Assembly: GCF_000189635.1 (NCBI RefSeq)
Contig: NW_002476570.1
Coordinates: forward strand, 620,001-684,000
Length of the DNA: 64,000 nt
Direction: 5' to 3'
From: Tetrahymena thermophila SB210
Lineage: Eukaryota; Ciliophora; Oligohymenophorea; Hymenostomatida; Tetrahymenidae
Shown: piece after piece, positions 26,601 through 40,385 of the stretch
Layout: each line of letters starts with the position of its first letter
Position numbering within the stretch: the stretch's first letter is position 1
Translations under genes and position numbers: made by a program
Notes under the pieces: generated by a model
Databases searched by the model: none
Told to the model about the DNA's origin: nothing
What the model saw: the letters and a program-made list of their open reading frames with translations, nothing else

Positions 26601-27057
26601 AGAAAAAATGAAGCGAGAAATAGACTCTCATTTAACTGAAGAAACCCAAAATCTAGAGTATTTTATATGTAACAATGAGAATATGATCTAGTATGTGCTA
26701 ATAGGGGTCCTTAGCATTTTTAAAGAAAAAAATGTTGAAATAGAAATCTGCTTAAATTAATAAAGTTTATATAAATCTCTCAAAATATTAATCAAACCTT
26801 GTGTAAAAATGACTCTAAGCAAAAAATTGACTTACTTTCAACCTGAAGCTCTTTACAGCTTAGACGATATTTATGATATAAAAAGCTCAGATGATCCTTG
26901 CAGCTTTTCTTAGCTTTCTGAAAAAATGTTTTAAAGGTTAAATGAAATTTGTCTTCTTCTTGGTCCTAATAAAATAAGAAATGAACCAGATTTAATTGAA
27001 GTAGAGTTTTTTGCAGAGTAAAATAAAATAAACATTTAAAAGTAATAATAAATTTGA
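23631..27057 (+). CDS. Membrane-anchored histidine-kinase-like protein without catalytic boxes, copy B (985 aa)
   Basis: Exons are 23631-23723, 23811-24059, 24128-24425 and 24740-27057, 986 codons including TGA. It is a paralogue of the upstream gene. MKYYKKKDLNKYIL aligns with MKYYKKNQLSRYFL. Introns 1 and 3 sit at the same place and phase. LVNGA, EYQNILMES and KQERLLFLVLKNFERWQIVVE align with copy A. The PAS-like core is near 388 (YFKVCIVPLMLQEPLLAISM). The linker helix reads FTKIDPLKITFNTFSICNLI. The C-terminal ATPase-like fold is near 861 (NENMIQYVLIGVLSIFKE) and ends LGPNKIRNEPDLIEVEFF, the shape of the last strands of a HATPase domain but without its glycine motifs. The 24060-24127 intron is inferred because the frame breaks there. 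It leaves a loop about 20 residues shorter than in copy A. The middle is a long Q/N/S-rich insert. Confidence 0.65.
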
Positions 27058-27226
27058 GTTGAGAGAAAATTACATTTTAATTTCATATCAAAAAGTTTTT
27101 TCAACCAATAAAATAATAGAATATTATATTAAAAATCTTTGTTTGCCTTTTATAATTTACATTTTACATTAAAAAACATGTATGCATTTATTTATTTATT
27201 TAGTTTAAACTTAATAATGCTTTAAT

Positions 27227-29474
<2,248 letters not shown>

Positions 29475-31256
29475 TCTTTAAATTTTTTATCAAAAACTAT
29501 TAAATTAATTAAAGTATATTTTGCAATTATTATTACTTATTTAATATCTTATTTGCAAAAAATGAGAATTTAATTATTTCATGAGCAAGTTTAATATACT
29601 AAGATACTAATTAAGAGCACTAATGATCCCAACTAGAGTTAACTTATTTATCTATTTCTAACAAAGTGCATTAAACAGAGTAAGTTTTTATTTAGAAGTT
29701 AAAAATAGAAAATTAAAATCTATATCTATTTTATCTTTAAACATTAAACATTAAACAACTTCTAAATAAAGGAAATAAGTTTTTATTTTATAAAAATATT
29801 AAAATTTACCATTAAAAAATTTCGCTTTTGCATATTAACAAATTTGGTATTAAATCTAGAATTTATTTGAATTTTTTTCTTCATTTTTTAATAGTGACAA
29901 AATCAATTAATCTTATACTTAAACAAGAAATTGTTACTTTTATTTAAATATAATAAATAAATATTTAATAAATTAACTAAAATTAGAATTATATATTTAC
30001 TTAAAAATCTCCAAATATTTATCTCTATAAATTTACAATAAATAAAATAGGCATTAAAAGAGTTTTAATAGAAATATATTTATTTTTTCTTAATAAAACA
30101 TATTGTGATATACTTTATAAAATAGAACAGATATCTAATTCGAGCACTTTAAAAGCTTATTTTTCATTTAGGAATTTTAATAAGCACAAAAAATTTAATT
30201 TTGAAAACACAAATTGTAATAAGAATATTATAATAGATATTTCATATTTTATTTTAAGTTAATTTGTAAACAATTATATATTTAGTGTTTAATAACCTTT
30301 ATAATTCTGTATTAATTAAATTTTTTAATATAAAAGTTAATGTAAATGTTTAAGAGATATTGTTGAAGTTCAATGGATTTTTAAATATTTTATTTTAAAA
30401 ATTTTAATTTCTATAAGATAAAAATAATCATTTTAATAAAATTTATTGGTTTTATAATTATATTTTAAATTATTTTAAAGGGATAATTTTAAAATAATTT
30501 GAATACAATCTTAACTTATTTTAACCTTCTTAATAAATTGTAAAAAATTAAAAAATTAGAGTAAAAGCATTTCTAAAATGAAAGAATAAAACTACTTATT
30601 AAATAGAACTTAAAAGACTTAAAAATAAATAAACTAATAAGAATTTTAATTTAAAATAAACTATTCTATTATTTCAATTAAGGCTAAGAAAAACAAATCC
30701 GTTGTTTTTCTAAATCTTCAAATTGTTTTATAGATTTTTTTTATATCATATATAGAAGGTTTAGGTAGAAAACATTAAATATCTAGAAATTGGCTAAGTT
30801 TACTCTAACGGTTAATTATGCCACTACAACCAATTCAAATTAGTTTGAATTTACTTTTTATATTTAGAATACCAAATCTCTAAAATAATATTAGCTATAT
30901 TATTTTATATATATTATTACTGAATATTAGTTACTATTAAAAGATACAGAAAAGGAATCTTGTCTATTCTATAAGCTAATAAATATTTTGTATTTATTTA
31001 AAAAATGAATTCTTCATAAATTAATATATTATAAACAACTAAAATTATAAAAACTAACAAAAAAAAATATATATTTTTACTCTCATTTTAGAAATTAAAT
31101 AATTTAAATAAGTCTTTTATAAAGAGAGAGTAATTTTTTATATTTAATGAGTCATTTTGATTTTTATAATAAATTTAAATATTAACAAAAATGAATATGG
31201 TAGAGTGGGTATATTGAAATAAATTATTATAATTATTATCTAATATTAAAACAATG

Positions 31257-31271
31257 TCTCTCTCTCTCTCT
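31257..31271. repeat. (TC)n microsatellite
   Basis: Seven and a half TC units in an otherwise AT-only context, about 245 bp upstream of the next start codon. Confidence 0.8.
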
Positions 31272-31355
31272 ACTCACAAATTTATTCAAAAGATATTTTA
31301 AATGAATATAATAATACTATTTCTTAAATATAAAATATGAAGCAAATCAGGATTT

Positions 31356-31399
31356 ATATGCATGCAAATCAACCAGCATGCATGCATGTATGCATGATG
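31356..31399. repeat. Clustered CATG/ATGCAT palindromes
   Basis: The palindrome GCATGC and overlapping CATG units occur five times in about 44 bp (ATGCATGC at 31358, then GCATGCATGCATGTATGCAT from 31376). It lies some 120 bp before the start codon of the Q/N-rich gene. It could be a simple repeat or a clustered binding site. Confidence 0.6.
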
Positions 31400-31516
31400 T
31401 TTTTTTTGGGATTGTTAAAGCAAATTCATTGCTTTTATAAATGGCTTTTAATAAGAAAGAAGAATTATGCAAAATAATCAGAAATTTTAATAATAAATTG
31501 AGATAAAAAACAAAGC

Positions 31517-33916
31517 ATGGAAAAAAAAATAAATTATTTAGATTATCAACTCAGTCCACTTCACCTTCCTAAAGATAATAAAAACATGAGTAATAATTAA
31601 TTGACTATGAATATGGGGAGCTCTATCAATATAATCATAGAGTAGTATTAACCTTAATAGAAATTATTATAAGACTGCAAATCGAAATCAGCGCTCAGTA
31701 CATAACATTAATACTAATATTACCAAAACAACAAAGAGATATACAATAACTTAAACAAAACTCCTTAATAAGCTTCATAAAATCAAACTATATAGCTCAC
31801 CTCTATGGCTTCTGAATCAATATCGGGTGCCTACAACAATGCTTATGATATATTCCCACAGGCAAAGCCATTTTTTCACTCACCTCAAATAAACAGTTAT
31901 TAAAAGTACCATTAATAGGGGATGAATTTTGGTTGTTCTCCTGAGCTTAATCAGATCAATCTTTAGCCTTAGTGTCAATCATCTTAGCCAAAACGTTCTA
32001 TCAATTTTAACTAAATAGAATAAATATAAGCATTCCCTCAATTAAAACTACAACAGTAAAGCTCGACATTTTCAGTTGATTCTAACACAACACCAAATAC
32101 ACCTTTATTTGATACAGACTCTCTTTACTAAGATAATAACATTATTAGATAGTAAAGTAGAAGCTTTTAGACATTCAATAACTCTCATCAATATCAAAAA
32201 GGCCCATTTATCAATTTTTTTACTAAAAATAATAATTTTTGTAGCAATCACAATCACAAGTAGTTCAACTTCTACAATAACAATAGCTACAACCACAATC
32301 ATGTACACTAGATTAAAAATAAACTTAGAAAGCAATCTTTCAACTCCTCTGCTAGTACATGTGATGACTCTACTGATTACCAGTTCAGAGCTCGCTCTGG
32401 ATCTTATCAATCTTCTATAAATAATCATTTTAACAACCCAAATAAAAAAAAACAAATAGAAGATAAGTGCTAGAAGAAATAGAAAAGAAATATTAAGCGC
32501 TTTTAAAAGTAAAGTACTTAAAGCCATGAAGTATTTCAAAATGAAAATTGCTAAAATGATTAATTTAATCACTTTGAGCTTGAGTAGCTACATAATTCAG
32601 ACGATATTCGCATCACAAATGAAGATTTAATTGCAACCCATCAAGAATAAATGAAAGAAGAAAAAAATCATATAATTAATCAAAAGATTTTTGATTTTGG
32701 AAATAACGAAAATGAGGATGATTAGTTAAATATTTCAGAGAAAGAAGAAGAAATAGAAAATTTAGACGAATTAACCCTTGAGTCTGTCCATAAATAAAAC
32801 TATGGATGCTCTATGTTAGGTAAGTTTTTCAATCATTAATTTATATTCTTAAAAGAAATTTGTTTGCAAGACTGATTGATAAATATATAAATTATTATTA
32901 TAATACTATCATGTATACAAACAAACAAATATGCAATCAAAGAATTTTTATTTCAAAGTTATTATTAAAATCAAATGGATTATAAATCAATCAAATTTTT
33001 ACTCTTATTTTATCAGGCAAGATTTGTAAACGAACAAAATATCATTCATTGATTCATTAATTGAGTGTTTTCTACTTGTTTAGATTATTTTTTATCTTTA
33101 TTGTTAGTCCTTTATCAATCAATCAAATAATCAATATATTACCTAGATTATTAAATTTTTCATTATTTTACAGTATTTTTAATTTAATACTTAGATAAAA
33201 TTCTTGATGAACAAACAAATGAAGATGATCATAAATTTGATAATAAATCAGTTACTTCTGTGACATAAAATAACCTTGAGAACAGTCTAAATGACCTAGA
33301 TAATCTATCTAAATCTAATATTGTCCCTAAATCTGATTTAGAAAAGGATCACCATTCTTTCAAATATACAGAAATTTAAAAAAGTTATTTCAGTAAAATA
33401 TATTAAGCCTAAAATCCAAAAGAAGTGTTAAATTCTGATCTTTAAACTGATGAAAAATAATAATAAAATGGAGAAACTCTTTCTAATGAGAACATTAAAC
33501 TTGTTCATCAAATATCAATAGAAAATGCTAAAACAAATTCCTTAGAAGACATAATTATTTAGCAAAACACTTCATGTTATTAGTAACCATTATAATTAGG
33601 AATTATCAGCAGTTCTTTAACCACAATGAAAGATGAAATATAGTCTATTGAAGAAAATAAAAATTTAAATTCAATACTAAAAGAGGCAAATAAATAAAAA
33701 TAAAATCCCGAAGCTCTTTTTGAAATAGTCCAAAAGCTGGTCTAATAATTACGTGAAAAAGATGAAACAATAAAGAACATGGAAATAGAAAATTAAAACT
33801 AATCAATAAAATCTTTAAGATAAATTTAAGTAAATGCAGAAAATTTAGAACATAAAGAGATAAATCAAGGGATGAAAAAACTTTGCTTAGAAGAAACCTA
33901 AACATTTTGCCAATGA
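31517..33916 (+). CDS. Q/N/S-rich protein with C-terminal coiled coil (681 aa)
   Basis: Exons are 31517-32819 and 33174-33916, joined by an intron at 32820-33173, 682 codons including TGA. The start is MEKKINYLDYQLSPLHLPKD. The first roughly 300 residues are low in complexity: Q, N, S, H and Y rich, with a histidine/asparagine cluster (FCSNHNHKQFNFYNNNSYNH). A lysine-rich patch (KKKQIEDKCQKKQKRNIKRF) follows and could be a nuclear signal. Acidic stretches come next (EKEEEIENLDELTLE). The C-terminus has heptad-like helices from about 590 (EENKNLNSILKEANK, REKDETIKNMEIENQ) and ends ETQTFCQ. No family is recognised. The composition resembles regulatory or granule-forming proteins, which is inference only. 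Confidence 0.75.
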
Positions 33917-35135
33917 AAAATATTTTAATTAAATTTAAATAAAAAAGATTTAAAGAAAATAAAAAATAAATATATATTTTAATAAATAGATATTTAATAT
34001 TTAATAATTATTATATAAATCAAAATTTATACACATACCTTACTTATTTTATATCATAACTTTATATTTTATCAAATACTCTTAACTTAAATCAATGCTT
34101 CAAAACCTCACATTACTCTAAACATATTTAAATGGACAAGTATTTATTAATATTTTTATTTAGTAATTCATATATGGTAATTAGAATTTAAAACAATATA
34201 TTAATAGAAAAATAATTTTCTTAACAAATCTATTGCACAATCCAAAGTAAAAAGCTGATAAGCTAGCTTAAAAGTTGTTTATATTAAACACTAAAAATTA
34301 AATAAAAAAGTTTTTTTTATTATTTTTATTTAGTAATTCATATAATGGTAATTAGAATTTAAAATAAAATAAGAAAAGAAAAATAATTTTCTTAACAAAT
34401 CTACTGCACAATCCAATCAAAGAAAAAATCTGATAAAGAGCTAGCTTCAAAGTTGCTTAAATACAATTAATATTCTATATTTATTTACTTCTTATTTTTA
34501 TTAGTAATTCATATAATGGTAATTAGAATTTAAAATAAAATAAGAAAAGAAAAATAATTTTCTTAACAAATCTACTGCACAATCCAATCAAAGAAAAAAG
34601 CTGATAAGTAGCTAGCTTCAAAGTTGCTTAAATACAATTAATATTCTATATTTATTTACTTCTTATTTTTAATAAAATAATAAACTCAAAATATTAAATT
34701 ATTACTGAAGATCTTGATGTTGAGTTAATAATTTAAATTAAATAATTCTGTCACAATTAATTTAAAATTTTCTTTTAAAATAAAATGAGATTTAGCTATA
34801 ATAATATTTTTATTTTAAATTAATTTAAAAATAGTTAAGATGTAAACTAAAGAATATTTGTTATAAATAAGCTTAAGGATATATATTAAAGTGTAGCTGG
34901 TAAGTAAGGTGTACATACAAGTTTTTCATCAAAACATGCAAAACATAAAATTAAAATCTTAAAGTGATAATATAAAATTGATTATTTTTAGTTTGTTGAT
35001 AAAAACCTATGATTATAAATTTTAAATTTCTTTCTACCTTAATGAAAAAAAATTTAAAAAAAATAAAAGTATGATAATTTTAATTGTTATTTGTTATGAT
35101 TGTATTTTTGTTTTTTTTGTTTGTTTGTTGGAACT
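33917..35135. other. Convergent intergenic region with satellite
   Basis: Non-coding region between two converging genes. It contains the three-copy tandem repeat at 34151-34672. Flanking sequence is plain AT-rich DNA. Confidence 0.5.
34151..34672. repeat. Three-copy tandem repeat, unit about 171 bp
   Basis: Units begin at about 34151, 34321 and 34493. Each carries TTTAGTAATTCATAT (one base shorter in unit 3), GGTAATTAGAATTTAAAA, ATAATTTTCTTAACAAATCT and TGCACAATCCAA in the same order. Copies 2 and 3 are nearly identical; copy 1 is more diverged. It lies between two converging genes. Confidence 0.9.
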
Positions 35136-37212
35136 TCAACGCTTAATAGCAGAAGGATCAGCTTTCTTAAGTTAGATTCTATCATTCTTTTGTGCTATTT
35201 CTTCGAATAATTATTTATTTTGTAATAATTCATTAACATTCATTTTTCCCTTTTTAGGATTATGTTTTTCATCCATCTATTGCTTTAAAATATCCTGGTG
35301 CTTCTTATTAACAGATTTAATATAGGTTTATTTAGTTTATTCGTGTTCCATGTAGTTTTCTCTATCTTTAGCCCAAATTTCAGCTTACTTTTTATTTATT
35401 TGGTCTTCTTGAACTTTTCTGTCATTCTTTTCATCTATTTGCTTGTTTAAGAAATTTCTCATATCTTGCTTTTGTTTACGGAGGTTTTCTTGTCTTCTTT
35501 GTTCTTCTTGACGATCTTTCTCTTCTTAATCTATGATATGGCGCATCATTTTTTCATCTTCTTCTCTAATAATGGCCTTCTAATCTTTGACAACAGTGTC
35601 AGCGAAAGCACTCATGATTTTTTTAATCTTATCTTCTCTGTTTTTCTTTTCTCTTTCTCTATTTGCTTCCATTTCTTCAGTTAATCTTGTGTACTCTTGT
35701 TAAAGTCTAATGTCATTGGCTTTTTCCTTTACATAAAAAAATAACATTTAATCATCAATTCTTTAATATTTTTAAGAATTATTTTATGAATTTTTAAATT
35801 ATTACATCTCTTGCTTCTTTTTCAGATTTTATTCTATAATCCTCGTTTTCCTTCATCATTTAAGCAAGTCTCTCTTTTTCTTTTAATTTTTTATTTAATA
35901 TTTCCCTTTCTTCAATTTCTTTTTCTTCCTTGATTTTAGCAACAAGCATAGCATCGAGTTCCTTTTCTCTTTTCTTTTCAAGCTTTCTTCTGAGGTTTTC
36001 ATCTTAGACCTTTTCAATAAAAATGAAAAAATAAATATTAATTTATCTGAAATGTCTTTTTAAAAAAATAATTTTCTTATTTTTATAATAATTTATGATT
36101 TGAAAATGGGTGAATTTTTTGTTTGATTTCTTTAAAGGATTGTCTTATTTAACTATTTATATCTGGTTATATTATTTTTTATTTTCAATTATATTTTTTT
36201 TAATTATCTTAATAGAATCTTAAACGTTTTATTTATTTTACCTATTTATCTCTTTGACGCTTTTCATTCATGATCTTGGCTTGCTTTTCCTATTCCTTTT
36301 ACTTCTCACGTTCATCATAAACATTTAATTGATGGTTTTAAAGATCTACGTAAGCATCGTTCTCAACTCTTTCATGTTATTTTCTAGACCCTTTTTCAGC
36401 AAGTTGCTTGTCTAATTCATTTCTCATCTTCTTTTTGAATTCAGCATTTCTTTGCTTTTCTAATTCTTACTCTTTCTTAAAAAGTTCAGTGTCAAATTTG
36501 ACAATAGCAGCCCATTCATCATCTTCATCACCTTCTAAGTAGTAAACACTTTAAGGAGCCTTAGAGCTGGTTACACTTAGGCCATCTTCATCTCTATGGG
36601 ATACATTATCATGTTGTTGTTAATATTGATTGTGATTTTATTGTTGATTCCTTTAAATATAAAAAGTAAAATAATTAATTTTTTGTCATAAAACAAATCC
36701 AACTAATTCAATTTTATTCTTAAATAAGGTTTTAAAGCTTCCATTAATAGCATTAAGTGTTTTCTTTGCTTGAATTTTCTATTTCTTATGCTCTTATTTA
36801 AGATTAAGAAAAAAAAAATAAATTACTTTTGGGAAACTCCACTGACATGAGATTTTTAAGAAACTTAACTGCGAACTGATTTGTTATCGTCTGCATGGGC
36901 ATTTTAATTAACTGATTTTGCTCCTACTGAAGATGGAGCTTTTCCTAAAGCTAATGCTTACACTCTAGCCTTTAAATCCTTCAAGGAAGATTCGTTAACT
37001 TTTTCGTGCTTAAAGAAGTTATCAACTTCTTATTCAATAGCGGTCTAAAGAGATTTACTGTTTTTGGCATAATCTTTCAAGAAAATTGATAAAACTTTTT
37101 GACGTAATTGCTCTCTTTATTGAATTGCTTCAGCCTTTGAAATAGTCTACTTGACTAAGGGATTATTGCCAGTCTTTGACTATGAAACTTGAGATTTTCC
37201 TATTGTTGACAT
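35136..37212 (-). CDS. Charged coiled-coil protein, TPH/axonemal-like (529 aa)
   Basis: Exons are 36827-37212, 36242-36650, 35806-36009 and 35136-35726, with introns at 36651-36826, 36010-36241 and 35727-35805, 530 codons including TGA. The N-terminal 130 residues (MSTIGKSQVSQSKTGNNPLV) are S/Q-rich with one helical block (LRQKVLSIFLKDYAKN). After an N/Q-rich patch and DEDDEWAAIVKFD, the rest is almost all long charged helix: EKQRNAEFKKKMRNELDKQ, EKKREKELDAMLVAKIKEEK, REREKKNREDKIKKIMS, then IWAKDRENYMEHEQTKQTYI and NVNELLQNKQLFEEI. This E/K/R/Q pattern with scattered tryptophan/tyrosine resembles trichohyalin-plectin-homology proteins of axonemes and basal bodies (MNS1/CFAP type). The exact orthologue cannot be named. 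A cytoskeletal role is inferred. Confidence 0.7.
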
Positions 37213-38432
37213 TTTCAAACTGCTAACTGTTTAAGATAGATAAGGTATTCTTTCTTTTAACGAAGGATATTGTTTGACTATTTGTATTGATTTTTTATTT
37301 ATTACTTTTCTCTTTTATTAATCTTTTATTCACTAACAGGGGTTTTACAATTCCTTTCTTCAAGCAAATATATATAACTATTATTATTTCTTCATCATTC
37401 CAAATAAAGTTATATTATTTATTCTAATTTTTTAATCATTTTCATTCATTTTATTTACTCTATTATTTTTTCATTCATTTTCAATAAATCCTTCCTTATT
37501 TATTTATTATCTTTATTACCCTTATCATTTATTTATTTATTTTCAAAACCAAAACAAAAAACAAACTCTCAAAATTTATAACTTTTTTGTTTTCAAAACT
37601 ATATTTTTATATTAACAATCAACTCAATCAAAATTAAATTTTCATTATTATTCACCATCCATATTCAAAAATAATCTTTTGAATATATTTCATCGTTTTA
37701 ATTTTCTTTCTTTTAAAAATTTATATTTACAAAAATAACAACTCTATCATGCTTTTATTTCTTTAAATATTTCTTAAAATTCAATATTTTATAAAGAATT
37801 AAATTAAAATTAATTTAAAGCTATAATTTTTAACACATTCATTTTTTAAGTAAAAGCCAATTTATTTTTTATTAATAGCTTGAAATTTAAACAAAACAAA
37901 TTTACTGTTAAAAACATAATAATTAATGTCAAAAAATTTAAATTATCTTAAAATATTTCTTAAATTAAAAAAAAATAAATAATAATATCAACCAACTAAT
38001 TTTTAAATTAAAAATAAATGATTAGCTTATAGTTTTGTATGTTTTGTTTCCTCAATAAAAAAAGGTTTTAAATAAAGATTAAAAAACCATTTAAATTACA
38101 AAAATGTTAGATATTTATATAATTTATTTATTTACTAAGATTAACCAATAATGATTTTTCAGAATAGATTTTTAATTAAAATATATATTTTTTTAATTTA
38201 GCTTTTTCTAAAGTATTTATGAAGGTTACTGCTTAAATTAACCTGTATTTGTTATCTTCAGAATAAATAAAATGTGTTTTGGTTTTAATTAGGTAATCAA
38301 AGAATTTATTGAGTACTAAGATATAATTTTCAATATTAAGGATATTAATAAAAGTAATATAAATATTTTGATTACCTGAATTTAGAATTAAAAACTTTAA
38401 ATCAAAAAAAAAATTATTGAGCAATATTCTAA
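37213..38432. other. Divergent intergenic region, nothing recognised
   Basis: Pyrimidine-rich tracts lie just upstream of the coiled-coil gene (37250-37520). AT-rich DNA follows up to the start of the cysteine-rich gene. It should hold both promoters. A (T/C)-rich strand bias is visible over 37300-37560. Confidence 0.45.
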
Positions 38433-39942
38433 ATGAATAGGAATAAAATATTAAAAACTCTTTACACCTTGCTTTTTTTCCAAATACTTAAAGTTAAATG
38501 TGACTCATAAAATGTTCTCGATGAAAGTTTCAATTTTTAATATAAATAAGATGAATAAATAGATTCAAGATAAGTATTTTAAAAAAATAATTTTTAGAAA
38601 AGCTTGAGATTACAATAATAGAAAAGCACCAATTGCACATAAGGAGAATACCTTTACTAAGTAACACAATCTTATAGCGTTTGTTTAAAATGCTAAATAG
38701 GGTGCTCTTAATGTTGCGATACAAACTTTTGCATGCTGTGCCTACCTTATTATTATTTGAACTAAATTACTTCGACTTGCTAAAAATGCTCCGAAGGATG
38801 TATTTAATGTTAGAATTAAAATGTTTGTTAATAATGTGAAAAAGGAACATATCTTGATTAAACATCTCTTTAATGTCAAAAATGTCCGGATGGTTGTATT
38901 GATTGCACTTCATCAAATGAATGTTAATCTTGTAAAAGTGGATATTATCTTCCTTCTCCAAATAAAGTTTGTAATTAATGTTAAGAAGGATGTGCAAATT
39001 GCAATAATGATTAAGCAGGAACATGTTCTAAATGTTTGGATTATTATACACTTAAAAACAATCAATGTTAATCTTGTTTAAAAAATTGTATTTAATGCAA
39101 CTAGTTTGGTTTGTGCATTTAATGTGATGCTGGGTATATAAGTTAATATAATTAATGTGTATAATGTAGTTAAAATTGTTCTATTTGTTCTTAAACTAAA
39201 AATTAATGTGAGTAATGTATTTAAGGTTATTATTTGGATGCAAGTTCTTCGACATGTACTAAATGTAAGAACTCTAAATGCTAAAAGTGCAAGTCTTCAA
39301 ATAGTAACTAGTGCATTAGTTGTAATTAAGGATATCAACTAATTGGTAACAACTGCATTAATTGTTAAGGAGTTGAAGGTAGCAGCTCATATCCATTAGG
39401 GGTTTGCATTAAGTGCGGAACTGTTGATAATACTTGTGATCAATGTGCACCAGGATATTATCAAGATCCAATATCTAAATTTTGTTCAAAATGCCCTACC
39501 AGCTGTGCTAATTGCATTTCAAACCAGGTAATTATTTTATCTTTATTTTTATAAAGCAAGAAATTACATTTTTTTTTAAAAGGTTTGTATCACTTGTAAG
39601 ATGGGATTTTATTTTTAGTAAAACAAATGTATACCTTGCCCTCCTAACTGCATAAGTTGCAATTCGAAAACTGACTGCAAGCAGTGTATAAATGGGATGT
39701 ATTTCAAAGGAAATAGATGTACACCTTGTACTGATTATTGTCAAAAATGCTAAGGAAGTGTTTGTCTTAAGTGTATTCCAGGTTATATTCTAAATGGGGA
39801 AACTTGTAGAATTTGCACAGAAGATGTTTGCACTTGTGATTTAAAACATATTTATGATAAAATTGAAGTATATCTAAATTATTAATCTATTTTGACTTGC
39901 TATCTAATTGGTTTTATTATTTATATTTTTACATTTTTCTGA
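38433..39942 (+). CDS. Secreted CxxC-repeat surface protein with hydrophobic C-terminus (484 aa)
   Basis: Exons are 38433-39527 and 39583-39942, with an intron at 39528-39582, 485 codons including TGA. The signal peptide is MNRNKILKTLYTLLFFQILK, cleaved near VKCDS. From about residue 60 the protein is a continuous array of furin/growth-factor-receptor-like cysteine modules: CLKCQIGCSQCC, CQKCPDGCIDC, CQSCLKNCIQC, CSKCPTSCANC, CIPCPPNCISC, CTPCTDYCQKC. These alternate with glycine/aromatic turns such as GYYLPS and GMYFKG. It ends ILTCYLIGFIIYIFTFF with no cytoplasmic tail. Signal peptide, CxxC repeats and a tail-less hydrophobic C-terminus are the layout of GPI-anchored ciliate immobilization antigens. 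A short type I membrane protein is the alternative. Several other frames stay open here only because of the codon bias of the cysteine codons. Confidence 0.8.
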
Positions 39943-40385
39943 TATTTTATATTAATTTATACTTTTGAAAAAAAAGATGTATTCTTATTTTAAAATGTTT
40001 AATCTTCTATAAAATATTTCTTATTTTTTTATTTAATGAAGTCAACCAAAATAAAATTAATAATAAAAAAAATATAATTGAATCTTTTATGTATTGTCTT
40101 GTGAGGTGTAATTTAATAATAATCTCAAAATATTATAGAAAATATCAAATAATCTTAAAATAATAAAGGAAATAAATGAATTTAATTGATTGGCTTTAGG
40201 CAAACAAATATACTTTAAATAAGATATTAAGATAAACCAATTAAATAAAACAGATTTATCACTTTACTTACATTTTATTGGCTAAAAATTATAAAAATTA
40301 CAACTAAGTTTTTTTAAGTTAATTCAAAACAAAACAAGAATTGAACAAAATAAATATTTTAATTAATAATTTTAAATAATTTAAT
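39943..40385. other. Convergent intergenic region, nothing recognised
   Basis: AT-rich spacer between the 3' ends of two converging genes; nothing recognised. Confidence 0.45.

Larger units (their letters stand above)
29475..31516. other. Divergent intergenic region with simple repeats
   Basis: About 2 kb between the start of the copine gene and the start of the next + strand gene. It holds a (TC)n tract at 31257-31271 and a CATG-rich cluster at 31356-31399. Otherwise it is AT-rich with nothing recognised. It must contain both promoters. Confidence 0.5.

Noticed and set aside
32105-32572. A 155-codon hydrophobic frame on the - strand in the standard code
   Set aside because: It lies antisense to an exon of the Q/N-rich gene. 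TAA/TAG-poor antisense frames arise from the Q/N codon bias there, and the sense reading is far more coherent.
34151-34672. Possible CRISPR-like array
   Set aside because: The three adjoining units are full-length tandem copies without unique spacers, in a eukaryotic genome.
38821-39342. Standard-code frames on both strands rich in Asn, Val and Ile
   Set aside because: These are out-of-phase shadows of the cysteine-repeat exon, where TGT and TAA recur at regular spacing.
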